Below are positions 1 through 9,120 of a stretch of DNA of 64,000 nt, one piece after another. Source of the DNA: Wolbachia endosymbiont of Ctenocephalides felis wCfeT (GTDB lineage Bacteria > Pseudomonadota > Alphaproteobacteria > Rickettsiales > Anaplasmataceae); NCBI RefSeq assembly GCF_012277295.1, contig NZ_CP051156.1:1302001-1366000 (forward strand), read 5' to 3'. Position 1 is the first letter of the stretch. Every line of letters begins with the position of its first letter. A program made the translations under genes and the position numbers. The notes under the pieces were generated by a model that saw nothing but the letters and a program-made list of their open reading frames with translations, was not told where the DNA came from and did no database searches.

Positions 1-548
1 AAAATGATGATCTGTACATAAGAAACCACATAACTGGTAGTAATATACTAATTCCTAAAGACTTTCATTTTCTTAAAGTAATTAAAGATGACCTACAGAG
101 TTACAAACTAGCTTTTTGTAATAATCTGGGAAATCTATTCTTTGAGCATAAAAAATATGATCCAGAGTATACAAGTTTACCAAAAGAATATAAGTCTATT
201 GACTTACAATACATGAAAAACGCCGTAAATATTGATCTGAGTAAGTATTACTATCATACGCACACACCATTATTTGCGATAAAGAGGGGAGAGCTTTAGG
301 GACAATCTTTTGAAAATTACAAAGCTTACATATACGAAAATGCAAGGAATAAAAAAATAGGAACTTTAGCTGATGCATTTGGCTATTTTGATGGAGATAA
401 GTTTCATTATGTGAATCATCATCAAGGGTCTAATCAATAACCGCAAAGTTTAGATGTTACAATAAGAGATTGCAAAGGCGATTTTCAAGCTAGCGATGAC
501 ATCACAATGCATGCAATTGTGCTAAACCATGACTTACTCAGTTGTTAA
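1..548 (+). pseudogene. decayed hypothetical gene, 5' end outside window
   Basis: One reading frame runs from position 3 to a TAA at 546-548, broken by a TAG at 297-299 and a TAA at 438-440. The three pieces stay in the same frame, so the damage is two nonsense changes rather than frameshifts. The text looks like a soluble protein (for example GTLADAFGYFDGDKFHYV and DVTIRDCKGDFQASDD). I do not recognise a family and see no motif that assigns a function. The end converges with sspB on the other strand and overlaps it by 4 bp. Confidence 0.6.
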
Positions 549-976
549 CTTTTATCACGAAGTTGGTCTATGGATATAATGCTACCGTTTGATGATCTTT
601 CAATGCTTTGATATTCTTCATTAGAGTTAAAATTGATCTTATCAAATACCAAAACATCCCCTGAAATTTTATCATGAAACTCATTGATAGCAAAAAAAGG
701 TATGGTAATCTGTTCTTGTTTGCCGCGAAAACTTAAGTTGACGCTGAACTTATCTTCAAAGACTTTTAAGTTGAAAAATTGATGCTGTAGCACAATAAGC
801 ATTTGAGAAGGATATGACTTTTTTAGGTAATCTGGTATAATTACATCATTAAAGTATGTGAAAAATAATATTTCTAAATGAGGAGTAAAATCATTACTTG
901 ATATAACGTCTAGAGCTTTTTTTATAACTTGCAATTTGTTAGAGTTAAGCGATTTTTTATAATCTGTATGTTCCAT
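545..976 (-). CDS. sspB: ClpXP protease specificity-enhancing factor SspB (alpha type)
   Basis: 143 residues. Residues about 50-100 carry the signature of alphaproteobacterial SspB: PDYLKKSYPSQMLIVLQHQ followed by beta strands FSVNLSFRGKQEQITIPF and an aromatic/acidic FAINEFHDK segment. SspB binds ssrA-tagged polypeptides and tethers them to ClpX for degradation in the cytoplasm. The C-terminal tail is short and hydrophilic, as expected of the flexible ClpX-docking tail. The ATG at 976 has AAGG about 8 nt upstream. The tmRNA gene lies immediately upstream on the same strand, so the tag-maker and the tag-adaptor may share a transcript. Identification rests on recognised motifs, not a search. 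Confidence 0.85.
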   Translation of the reverse strand: MEHTDYKKSLNSNKLQVIKKALDVISSNDFTPHLEILFFTYFNDVIIPDYLKKSYPSQMLIVLQHQFFNLKVFEDKFSVNLSFRGKQEQITIPFFAINEFHDKISGDVLVFDKINFNSNEEYQSIERSSNGSIISIDQLRDKS

Positions 977-999
977 ATAACCTTCATTGACATAACGTG

Positions 1000-1285
1000 G
1001 GAAACTTCTGTTACCCGGTGTTCCCCAAACCGTGCTTACAACAATGAATTATTGTGCTTAAATTAAGCAGCAAATGCTACATTGTCTTCAGCTGCAAAAT
1101 TATCGTTTGCATCTAAATTATGAACTCTTAACGGTGGTGTCTAACCGAGCAAAGGTACCATCTTTACTATGCATGTCGATCCTAATTCGCCCCCATAACT
1201 CAAAATCATTTCAAAACTATGGTGGAGGCGCCGAGTACTGCCCTCAGGTCCAATACACCTATTACAAGGTAAGTTTATTGCCATA
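1000..1285 (-). ncRNA. ssrA: transfer-messenger RNA, circularly permuted two-piece form
   Basis: Reading the minus strand, an acceptor piece ends in CGCCTCCACCA at 1220. After a short spacer the coding piece begins GGGGGCGAATTAGGATCGAC at 1194. The first seven bases of the coding piece (GGGGGCG) pair with CGCCTCC of the acceptor piece, with a G-U at the third pair, the alanine identity element. A T-arm-like stem CTGAG/CTCGG precedes the acceptor strand. The tag frame at 1110-1063 encodes ANDNFAAEDNVAFAA then TAA. The acceptor piece lying upstream of the coding piece is the alphaproteobacterial permuted order. Outer ends are approximate. The RNA rescues stalled ribosomes and tags the peptide for ClpXP. 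Confidence 0.92.
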
Positions 1286-1490
1286 GTACATAGGATGTAC
1301 ATAACTATTATACAGTAATATTGAACAAATGTCAAGGTATTCGACTTTGTATTAAGCCAAAATTAAAAGTTATTAAACTTCTTTAAAATTCTCTTATTTC
1401 TTTATTAAATAAATAAATTTCTTTTTTAGGAAAATATATGATAATAGAAATTATATATTTTTTTAATAAAATATGTAATGATAGAAATTT

Positions 1491-2189
1491 ATGTATAGGA
1501 AAATGAATAAGCAAATTCAAACCAGCAGCTTTATGAATATAGATGACAAAATATATGTATCTATATGTGTATTTTTTGCAGTGTTAGTTGTAGTTGGTAA
1601 TTTAATATACCAAAAGTTTGTTTCACTGCCTATTTTTTCAATACATACTTTCGAACTATCAGTTGGAGCAATATTATATCCCTTAACCTTTTTACTTACG
1701 GATTTAATTACTGAATTCTATGGCAAGGAGAAATCAAGGTTCTGTGTAAAACTTACTATTGTAATGAATCTTATTGTAGCAAGTATAATCATGTTGATGG
1801 ATAGCTTAAGTGCCACCGGATGGTCAAAAATTGATAATGAACTTTTTCACTTAGTATTTGGCAAGTATGGTGTTAATTTTATTGCTTCTATGATTGCATG
1901 CTATGTTGCACAATATGTTGATATTAAGATATATCTATGGATAAAAAATGCAACCAAAAACAAGTTTTTATGGCTACGAAGCAATGGTAGTACGGCTATC
2001 TCTCTATTAATTGATACATCTCTTGTTATTAGTATATTATGTATCTTTAATGTATTACCACCAGACCGCATGTTTTCACTAATTGCCAGTAGTTATTCAT
2101 TTAAATTTTTCTTTACTATATGCAGCACTCCCATATTTTACCTTGCAGTGCAGACAGTTAAGGTAATAAAGAAAAATAGCAATTGTTGA
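1491..2189 (+). CDS. yhhQ: queuosine precursor transporter, YhhQ/VUT family
   Basis: 232 residues with about six hydrophobic segments. The family hallmark LTDLITEFYGKEKSR sits near residues 68-82, followed by a long membrane segment and a loop containing ATGWSKIDNELF. Members of this family import the 7-deazaguanine precursors preQ0/preQ1 for queuosine in tRNA. An alternative start is the ATG at 1503, 6 nt after AGGAAA. The TGA stop is 2 bp from the left end of IS66 copy 1, so the native C-terminus may have been altered by the IS junction, although the stop itself lies outside the element. Confidence 0.75.
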   Translation: MYRKMNKQIQTSSFMNIDDKIYVSICVFFAVLVVVGNLIYQKFVSLPIFSIHTFELSVGAILYPLTFLLTDLITEFYGKEKSRFCVKLTIVMNLIVASIIMLMDSLSATGWSKIDNELFHLVFGKYGVNFIASMIACYVAQYVDIKIYLWIKNATKNKFLWLRSNGSTAISLLIDTSLVISILCIFNVLPPDRMFSLIASSYSFKFFFTICSTPIFYLAVQTVKVIKKNSNC

Positions 2190-2191
2190 GT

Positions 2192-3652
2192 GTATCCATT
2201 CAGGTGTATGGCTTAAGAAGCAATAGCCAGTAGGTTTTGAAAAGGATTTAACTTCTTTTGCCTCCAAGTCAAGTACAATGAAATTATCCTCTCAAGAAAC
2301 ATATTTCCCCGTTTCGATTGTGTAAAATATGAAACTTTTCGGTAAACAACGTAATGCCGAATCTGTCGCTCAGCATAGTTGTTTGTCAGTGGAATATTTT
2401 CTGGATCGTCCAAAAATTTCCACATCATCAGATCCGATTTCATGATATTTTTTGCTACTCGAGACGCTCCAATTGCCTCGGGTAAATTTGATATATTCTT
2501 TAAGTAATATCTCGTTCGCTTGCGTAATTTTCTTGCTCTTCTTATGAACCTTAATGTGTCTATTTCATCCTTTAACAGAGCTTTTTTCAATGCAAATAAT
2601 TCAGTAGCAACATTCCTTAAATAATACCCCAAAACTTTCACTTCGCTATTCCAACTATGAGACAACCTTTCAAAATCTCTTGCTAAATGTGCCCAACAGA
2701 CCTGCCTTTTCTTGCTGGAAAAGTAGTTGTAAGCTGCATATCTGTCGGTCACTACTAGGTTGTTATTCTTTCCAAATTTACTATTTTCCAGGACTTTCAT
2801 CCCTCTTGACTCTGTCAATTTGATCACACTTCCTATTTTGCTCGCAAACATCCATCACCAGCCCTGTTTACCTTTGTTGTAATGGCTAGTTTCATCGATA
2901 TGTAAAATTTTGCTCTTGCTTACCTCTTCCTCAATTTGCTCATATGCTTCTTGGCATTTTTCTGCCACTCTAGCCTCGCTATTTGATACACTACCGACGC
3001 TGATATCCAGGTTGAAAATGTCCTTTATAATATTTGCCACTTCTTTTTTCGAATTCTTGTAAAATCCACTTAATGCTGCAATTACTGACTTAACTCTTGG
3101 ACCAAATGTGTCCGCAGTTACTCCTTCTTGTAGCTTGCTACTTTTTCTTTTTCCACATCTTTTGCAACGTCCATGCTCTAGTTGATATTCAACTACATAC
3201 GGCTTGATTTCCGGCAAATCGACCTTTTGATGAGTATACGGATCTTTTGATACCGCAATTTCTCCTCCGCACTCACACGTATTGGGCAGTTCTATTTTTA
3301 CCATCTCATCTGCCTCCATTTTAGGGCGGTAACTGCCTTTATGTCCAACCTGTGCTCCTACTTTCCTGTCACTTTTTGGCTTATTTTCCCTCATCTTATA
3401 TAATTCTTTGGAGCTTGGTATAGATGAATTTTTTGAACTTAAGCCAAGCCTTTCTTTTAACTCAGCGTTTTCGATCCTTAGCGCTTTATTTTCTGCTTTA
3501 AGCTCTTCTATTTTTGTTTCTAACTTTTCTATAGTCTGCTTAAACTTTCGCAAAATTCTAAAAGATCAACCATATTACCTCACAGCCACTCTAGTTTACC
3601 TTTTTAGCATTCCTTGTCTACTCTTTATTTTACCGCCCGGCTGAATGGATAC
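2192..3652 (-). mobile_element. IS66-family element, copy 1
   Basis: A 1461-bp element bounded by GTATCCATTCAG and its reverse complement CTGAATGGATAC. The 8 bp outside each end (TGTTGAGT and AGCAAATT) do not match, so this copy lacks a target duplication and probably marks a recombination breakpoint. Its right end supplies the last codons and stop of tkt. Compared with the intact copy at 46604-48064 it keeps the glutamine codon at transposase residue 124 but has a TGA at residue 233. Confidence 0.95.
2213..3553 (-). pseudogene. IS66 transposase, nonsense mutation at codon 233
   Basis: Same 446-codon frame as the intact transposase at 46703, with TTG start at 3553. A TGA at 2855-2857 replaces a TGC cysteine codon between two TGG codons. 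The N-terminal half keeps the coiled coil, both zinc-binding cysteine pairs and the first catalytic Asp (HIDETS); the C-terminal half keeps the second Asp (VVTDRYAAY) and Glu (NNYAERQ). This copy has Ser at residue 39 and Ala at 159, shared with copy 7 at 44593 but not with most others. Confidence 0.9.
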
Positions 3653-5675
3653 AGCAAATTAGTTCACACACATATTTTACTAAGTGGTCAGCACTGATAT
3701 TAAAATGCTCATACAGCGTTTTGTAAGGTGCTGATTCCCCAAAGCTTTTCATGCCGATAAATATACCATTTGAGCCTATATATTTATGCCAACCCATTTC
3801 ACTTCCGGCTTCAATTGCAACTTTAGTGCTATTATTTCCTAATATTGTTGCTTTATATTCATCATTTTGCTCATCAAAAAGCCTCCAACATGGCATAGAA
3901 ACAACTCTAATACCCATACCTTTTTCTTGTAATTTATTTTTCGCTTCAATTGCAATTTCAACTTCAGATCCGGTGGCAAAGATAGTAACTTCTAATTTTC
4001 CTGAATATTCAGAGAGTATATATGCACCAAATTTAGACAAGTTAGCAGATTGATCAGCATTGTAGTGAAACTTACGTACGTAATTCACATTCTGCCTTGA
4101 AAGTGCAAAGAGTGCTGGTGATTCTTTTTTCTCCAATGCAATACTAATGCACTCTAACGCTTCAATTGCATCTGCAGGTCTAAAAACGTAGAGGTTTGGT
4201 ATTGCGCGCAGAGAAGATAAATGCTCTATTGGCTGGTGAGTTGGGCCATCCTCTCCAACTCCAATTGAATCGTGAGTCATAACGTACATAACTTGCTGTT
4301 TCATTAAAGCTGAAAGGCGTATAGCAGGCCTGCAATAATCAGAAAATACCAAAAAAGTGCCACTATAGGGAATAATACCACCGTGGAGAGCCATTCCATT
4401 CATACAAGCTGCCATAGCGTGCTCCCTTATTCCATAATGCACGTAAGAGCCATTATAATTATTACTGTCTATTACTTGCATATGTTTATATTTGGTGCAA
4501 TTTGATCCAGTAAGATCAGCAGATCCACCAATCAACTCTGGCATAGATTTTGTTAACAATTCCATCACTCTACCAAAAGAAGAGCGTGTAGCTTCGTTTG
4601 GCATTGATTCGTGTATTTGTTTCTTTAAGCTAGTTAAGTTATTATTGATATTATCTGGCAAGCGCTTGTCTAGTCTTCTTTGAAGTTCTTTATGATCCTC
4701 TGTCATCCGAGTAGCTGACACTGGGATCCAGTCTTCTTGCTTTCTGGATTCCAGCGTCACGCGCTGGAATGACAACGATGAATTATAATTCTTTTGCGCT
4801 CTTTCAGTCGTTTTTTTCCACTCATTTCTTACATCTTCTGGCACATCAAATGGTTCATAATTCCAGTTTAATTTCTCCCTCATATTTTTTATATCTTCTT
4901 CTGTAAAAGCACCGCTATGAGCAGCAGATGTGCCAGCACGACTTGAAAATTTTCCAATAATAGTTTTGCAGCAGATCAGTGTTGGCTTGTCAGATTTTTG
5001 AGCCTGTTCTATTGCAAGAGATATTGCTTCAAAGTTATGTCCATCAATTTTGTTTACGTTCCACCCGTATGTTAAAAATCTTTTTTCCACATCATCAGAG
5101 CAAGAAAGACCAGTAGAGCCATCTATGGAGATGTCGTTATCATCAAATAGCGCTATTAATTTATTTAACTTAAGATGCCCAGCAAGGGATGCTGCTTCAT
5201 GGCTTATTCCTTCCATAAGGCAGCCATCTCCAAGCATTACGTAAGTGTAGTGGTTAACTTCGAGTTGTCTTGCAAGTATCGACTCAGCAAGCGCCATACC
5301 AACAGCAACTGCAAGTCCCTGTCCAAGTGGACCTGTTGTTGCTTCAACTCCTGGAGTCAAGCCAAATTCTGGGTGGCCTGGAGTTTTAGATCCTAATTGC
5401 CTGAAGTTTTTTATCTCATCTATGTCAACATAACCCGTAAGGTATAATATGGAATATAACAGCATTGAACCATGGCCATTTGATAGGACAAAGCGGTCTC
5501 TATTGAACCATTGTGGATCATTAGGGTTATGATTTAGATATTTGGTAAATAAAACAGCTGCAACATCTGCCATTCCAAGCGGCATACCTGGATGACCAGA
5601 ATTTGCCTTTTGCACTGCATCAATGGATAAAAAACGGATTGCATTAGCCATTGTTTCCAGTGGTAAATGATTCAT
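3630..5675 (-). CDS. tkt: transketolase, C-terminus replaced by IS66 end
   Basis: About 681 residues from ATG 5675 (a longer frame opens at 5738 but the family begins near LETMANAIRFLS). Thiamine-diphosphate motif GDGCLMEG near residue 150, HGSMLLYS and GHPGMPLGMA in the N-terminal domain, and a pyrimidine-binding region with YGIREHAM and DSIGVGEDGPTHQP. It moves two-carbon units in the non-oxidative pentose phosphate pathway. Two oddities: a 72-bp palindromic element inserted in frame (4702-4773, about 24 residues), and the last residues IHSAGR with the stop read from IS66 copy 1, so the native end after CELIC is lost. Probably still functional because the truncation is at the extreme end. 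It is divergent from rpsD. Confidence 0.95.
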   Translation of the reverse strand: MNHLPLETMANAIRFLSIDAVQKANSGHPGMPLGMADVAAVLFTKYLNHNPNDPQWFNRDRFVLSNGHGSMLLYSILYLTGYVDIDEIKNFRQLGSKTPGHPEFGLTPGVEATTGPLGQGLAVAVGMALAESILARQLEVNHYTYVMLGDGCLMEGISHEAASLAGHLKLNKLIALFDDNDISIDGSTGLSCSDDVEKRFLTYGWNVNKIDGHNFEAISLAIEQAQKSDKPTLICCKTIIGKFSSRAGTSAAHSGAFTEEDIKNMREKLNWNYEPFDVPEDVRNEWKKTTERAQKNYNSSLSFQRVTLESRKQEDWIPVSATRMTEDHKELQRRLDKRLPDNINNNLTSLKKQIHESMPNEATRSSFGRVMELLTKSMPELIGGSADLTGSNCTKYKHMQVIDSNNYNGSYVHYGIREHAMAACMNGMALHGGIIPYSGTFLVFSDYCRPAIRLSALMKQQVMYVMTHDSIGVGEDGPTHQPIEHLSSLRAIPNLYVFRPADAIEALECISIALEKKESPALFALSRQNVNYVRKFHYNADQSANLSKFGAYILSEYSGKLEVTIFATGSEVEIAIEAKNKLQEKGMGIRVVSMPCWRLFDEQNDEYKATILGNNSTKVAIEAGSEMGWHKYIGSNGIFIGMKSFGESAPYKTLYEHFNISADHLVKYVCELICCIHSAGR
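4702..4773 (-). repeat. Wolbachia-type palindromic element inserted in frame in tkt
   Basis: A 72-bp segment running from GTCATCCGAG to GCTGGAATGAC, with imperfect inverted halves (GCTGACACTGGGATCCAG against CTGGATTCCAGCGTCACGC). Seventy-two bases are exactly 24 codons. They add the peptide QRVTLESRKQEDWIPVSATR plus a few flanking residues to transketolase, in a stretch where the enzyme family has no such sequence. Protein-coding palindromic elements of this kind are known in Rickettsia and Wolbachia. Assignment to that class is by resemblance. Confidence 0.8.
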
Positions 5676-5788
5676 ATATCGATGGAAAAGTTTAAAGTGC
5701 AAGTATAAGTGATTATATAGGCAAAAACAAGTTGACACTTAGTGCTAAAATCCTTAATAATCTAGAGATAAATTGTGAGAATTTTGAT

Positions 5789-6403
5789 ATGACAACTGTT
5801 GTAACTAGGAAATATAGGATCAGCCGTAGGCTTGGAGTAAATTTATGGGGTAGAGCAAAGGATCCTGTAAACAAAAGGAAGTATCCTCCAGGTCAACATG
5901 GTATTATTGGATTTAAGAAACAGTCTGACTTTGGAAAGCAGTTTGCTGCGCATAAGAAGTTTAAGTTTTACTATGCAATCTCAAGTAAGCAGCTTAGACG
6001 GACATTTTTGGATGCTTATAACAGGAGAGGTTATACAGCTGACAATTTTATCGGTATTTTAGAGTCAAGGTTAAGTTCTGTTTTATACCACTCTGGTCTT
6101 GTACCAACGATTTATGCAGCAAAACAACTAATATCTCACAAGCATGTTACAGTTAATGATAAGGTGGTAAATATCTCTAGTTATCGAGTAAAATCAGGTG
6201 ATGTGGTGAAAATTAGAGAACGGGCAGCAAAGATTCCTGCAGTGGTAGAGGCTGCACAAAGACAAGAACGTAAGGCTCCGGATTACTTAGAAGTACAGAT
6301 TGAAGAGCGTTCAGTAAAATATTTAAGAGCGCCTCAATATTCTGAGGTACCTTACTCAGCAGACATGGGAGTGAATCTAGTAGTAGAATTCTATTCTAGG
6401 TAA
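5789..6403 (+). CDS. rpsD: 30S ribosomal protein S4
   Basis: 204 residues from ATG 5789; an upstream in-frame ATG at 5732 would add 19 residues not typical of S4. Begins [20 protein letters not shown] and contains the S4 RNA-binding domain around residues 92-155 ([20 protein letters not shown], then a [12 protein letters not shown] strand). S4 binds 16S rRNA early in small-subunit assembly. The tRNA-Leu gene starts 9 bp downstream on the same strand, suggesting co-transcription. Confidence 0.97.
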   Translation: MTTVVTRKYRISRRLGVNLWGRAKDPVNKRKYPPGQHGIIGFKKQSDFGKQFAAHKKFKFYYAISSKQLRRTFLDAYNRRGYTADNFIGILESRLSSVLYHSGLVPTIYAAKQLISHKHVTVNDKVVNISSYRVKSGDVVKIRERAAKIPAVVEAAQRQERKAPDYLEVQIEERSVKYLRAPQYSEVPYSADMGVNLVVEFYSR

Positions 6404-6412
6404 GTAAAAAGA

Positions 6413-6499
6413 GCCCGTGTGGCGGAATCGGTAGACGCAGCGGACTTAAAATCCGTGGGTTTTGCGACCTTGGGAGTTCAAGTCTCCCCATGGGCACCA
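6413..6499 (+). tRNA. tRNA-Leu (UAA anticodon)
   Basis: 87 nt. Acceptor strands GCCCGTG and CATGGGC pair over seven bases, followed by ACCA encoded in the DNA. The anticodon stem CGGA/TCCG encloses CTTAAAA, giving anticodon TAA. It has the long variable arm expected for tRNA-Leu and a GTTCAAG T-loop region. Confidence 0.95.
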
Positions 6500-6525
6500 A
6501 TCAGTTTAGTTTAGATCAAAATAAT

Positions 6526-6720
6526 ATGAAATGGCTTGATATAGAAGATATAGCAGAAGCACTGGAGGAAAAATTTCCTGACGAGGATGTAATTAGCATT
6601 AGATTTACTGAGCTTAAAAAAAAGGTTTTGAATTTAGAAAAATTTGATGATGATGAAAAACGCTGCAATGAGAAAATACTAGAGGCCATTCAAGCAGCTT
6701 GGCTTGGGGAGAGATCTTAA
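6526..6720 (+). CDS. iscX: Fe-S cluster assembly protein IscX
   Basis: 64 residues from ATG 6526. The sequence MKWLDIEDIAEALEEKFPDE, then IRFTELKKKVLNLEKF, DDDEKRCNEKILEAIQAAW, matches the whole length of IscX/YfhJ, a small acidic protein that binds IscS and modulates iron delivery for Fe-S cluster synthesis. A longer frame starting at 6490 would begin inside the tRNA gene and is rejected. IS66 copy 2 begins 25 bp downstream. The rest of the isc operon is not here. Confidence 0.9.
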   Translation: MKWLDIEDIAEALEEKFPDEDVISIRFTELKKKVLNLEKFDDDEKRCNEKILEAIQAAWLGERS

Positions 6721-6745
6721 CAAAACAAATACGATAGCATGATAA

Positions 6746-8029
6746 GTATCCATTCAGGTGTATGGCTTAAGAAGCAATAGCCAGTAGGTTTTGAAAAGGA
6801 TTTAACTTCTTTTGCCTCCAAGTCAAGTACAATGAAATTATCCTCTCAAGAAACATATTTCCCCGTTTCGATTGTGTAAAATATGAAACTTTTCGGTAAA
6901 CAACGTAATGCCGAATCTGTTGCTCAGCATAGTTGTTTGTCAGTGGAATATTTTCTGGATCGTCCAAAAATTTCCACATCATCAGATCCGATTTCATGAT
7001 ATTTTTTGCTACTCGAGACGCTCCAATTGCCTCGGGTAAATTTGATATATTCTTTAAGTAATATCTCGTTCGCTTGCATAATTTTCTTGCTCTTCTTATG
7101 AACCTTAATGTGTCTATTTCATCCTTTAACAGAGCTTTTTTCAATGCAAATAATTCAGTAGCAACATTCCTTAAATAATACCCCAAAACTTTCACTTCGC
7201 TATTCCAACTATGAGACAACCTTTCAAAATCTCTTGCTAAATGTGCCCAACAGACCTGCCTTTTCTTGCTGGAAAAGTAGTTGTAAGCTGCATATCTGTC
7301 GGTCACTACTAGGTTGTTATTCTTTCCAAATTTACTATTTTCCAGGACTTTCATCCCTCTTGACTCTGTCAATTTGATCACACTTCCTATTTTGCTCGCA
7401 AACATCCAGCACCAGCCCTGTTTACCTTTGTTGTAATGGCTAGTTTCATCGATATGTAAAATTTTGCTCTTGCTTACCTCTTCCTCAATTTGCTCATATG
7501 CTTCTTGGCATTTTTCTGCCACTCTAGCCTCGCTATTTGATACACTACCGACGCTGATATCCAGGTTGAAAATGTCCTTTATAATATTTGCCACTTCTTT
7601 TTTCGAATTCTTGTAAAATCCACTTAATGCTGTAATTACTGACTTAACTCTTGGACCAAATGTGTCCGCAGTTACTCCTTCTTGTAGCTTGCTACTTTTT
7701 CTTTTTCCACATCTTTTGCAACGTCCATGCTCTAGTTAATATTCAACTACATACGGCTTGATTTCCGGCAAATCGACCTTTTGATGAGTATACGGATCTT
7801 TTGATACCGCAATTTCTCCTCCGCACTCACACGTATTGGGCAGTTCTATTTTTACCATCTCATCTGCCTCCATTTTAGGGCGGTAACTGCCTTTATGTCC
7901 AACCTGTGCTCCTACTTTCCTGTCACTTTTTGGCTTATTTTCCCTCATCTTATATAATTCTTTGGAGCTTGGTATAGATGAATTTTTTGAATTTAAGCCA
8001 AGCCTTTCTTTTAACTCAGCGTTTTCGAT
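6746..8029 (-). mobile_element. IS66-family element, copy 2, 5' end lost
   Basis: It starts with the GTATCCATTCAG end and matches the other copies until position 8029, where the sequence switches abruptly to the start of an IS5-family element. About 177 bp, including the other terminal repeat and the transposase start, are missing, and no IS66 sequence resumes beyond the IS5-family element. This is therefore a deletion junction, not a clean nested insertion. Confidence 0.92.
6767..8029 (-). pseudogene. IS66 transposase fragment with nonsense codon
   Basis: Transposase codons from about residue 26 to the end. It carries the TAA at codon 124 (7736-7738) found in most copies here, plus private substitutions, including NNYAEQQIRH in place of NNYAERQIRH next to the catalytic Glu and a Cys for Arg in the ARKLRKR segment. 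With no start and a stop it cannot make transposase. Confidence 0.88.
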
Positions 8030-9064
8030 ATAAACAGGCATTTAACCGACAAAGGAAAAATATGCCAGTCAAAATGAAAGTCAGTAACTGCTACGAATAT
8101 AACAAATTTCTCCAAGAAAGAGGAAATATTTTTTATTACGTCAACGATGCCATAGAAAATTGGTACGAAAAAAGTCCCAAAATGACCGGTGGCAACAATA
8201 TTTATAGTGATAAAGTCGTAATTCTAATTCACATAATAACTTATTTGTTTAGAATAGGCCTAAGACAAACGGTGGGGTTTATAGCGGGATACCTTGAGCA
8301 AATAGGAAAAAATTTGCAAGTTATCAGCTATTCCCAGGCTTCCAGAAGATTCAAAAAGCTTAACTTAAAAATTAATGATCGAAGACATGATAAAAACAGT
8401 ATGGAAAATATTGAGATCGCCATAGATAGCACTGGAATAAGCATCTACAATAATATTCCAGGCCATAGTAAGGCAAACGGTACAGATAGAAAGTACCGTG
8501 GCTATAAGCAAACAAGAAAATTGCATGTAATGCTGGAGATAGGTAGCAAAAAAGTCATAGCTGCAAAATACAGTAGTGGAGTTTATTCTGACCACTATGG
8601 AGCCTGTGATCTTATTGCAAGGGCTAATGCTAAATACAATATAAGCACACTATATGCAGACAGAGCATATAATCGAAAGAAGTTATACAAATTGTGCAAT
8701 GAGCTTGGCATAAAGACAAAAATTCCTCTGCAAAACAATGCAGTGGAGCATCCAAAGCTGGATTATATGGCTGAGAGAAATTCTACAATCAAGCTCATAA
8801 AGTCATATGGTGAAGATGGTATGAAGAAGTGGAAAAAAGAGATAAATTATGGGAAGAGATCTTATATAGAAAGTTTTTTCTCGCGACTGAAGCAAACATT
8901 TGGGTTTAGTTTTAGGAACAAATCTGAGATTAACCGTGAGAAAGAAATGCTACTCAAGTGTTATTTGCTGAACAAATTTACTGAAATAGGCATGGCTAAA
9001 TTTGAGATAGCTTCATGAATTTATTATGCATTGCCTCCTATCCAAAGAGCGATGCAACAAAGCC
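8030..9064 (+). mobile_element. IS5-family element (IS903-like), left end missing
   Basis: The right end, read inward on the minus strand, is GGCTTTGTTGCATCGCTC, typical of IS903-group termini. No matching inverted copy is present at the left, where the element abuts truncated IS66 copy 2 after position 8029. The transposase frame is complete, but with one terminus missing the element should not transpose by itself. Confidence 0.7.
8062..9018 (+). CDS. IS5-family transposase (IS903-like)
   Basis: 318 residues from ATG 8062 (an open frame extends upstream into IS66 sequence, not a real start). DDE-type features: first Asp in IEIAIDSTGISIY (about residue 118), second in STLYADRAYN, and the Glu in YGKRSYIESFFSRLKQTFG near the C-terminus, which matches the family's YHRRSLVET-like block. 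An N-terminal DUF4372/IS5-like helical region includes GLRQTVGF. It looks intact, although the element's left end is gone, so it could act in trans on complete relatives. Confidence 0.88.
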   Translation: MPVKMKVSNCYEYNKFLQERGNIFYYVNDAIENWYEKSPKMTGGNNIYSDKVVILIHIITYLFRIGLRQTVGFIAGYLEQIGKNLQVISYSQASRRFKKLNLKINDRRHDKNSMENIEIAIDSTGISIYNNIPGHSKANGTDRKYRGYKQTRKLHVMLEIGSKKVIAAKYSSGVYSDHYGACDLIARANAKYNISTLYADRAYNRKKLYKLCNELGIKTKIPLQNNAVEHPKLDYMAERNSTIKLIKSYGEDGMKKWKKEINYGKRSYIESFFSRLKQTFGFSFRNKSEINREKEMLLKCYLLNKFTEIGMAKFEIAS

Positions 9065-9120
9065 ATTCCAGGTTGAACAGAAGAGTGCTGTTCATTACCT
9101 CTAATTACGGGATTTTGTTC

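Noticed and set aside
1074..1335. Short open frames on both strands around 1074-1335
   Set aside because: They lie across the tmRNA gene, whose structure explains the sequence.
2855..2857. TGA read as tryptophan (recoding), suggested by TGG-TGA-TGG in two IS66 copies
   Set aside because: Intact copies have TGC (Cys) there, and TGA is a normal stop elsewhere, for example at the end of the yhhQ-like gene.
3408..3644. 78-codon frame beginning MELGIDEFFE, repeated at every full IS66 copy
   Set aside because: It is antisense to the transposase coiled-coil region and recurs only because the IS recurs. No start signal and no independent sign of coding.
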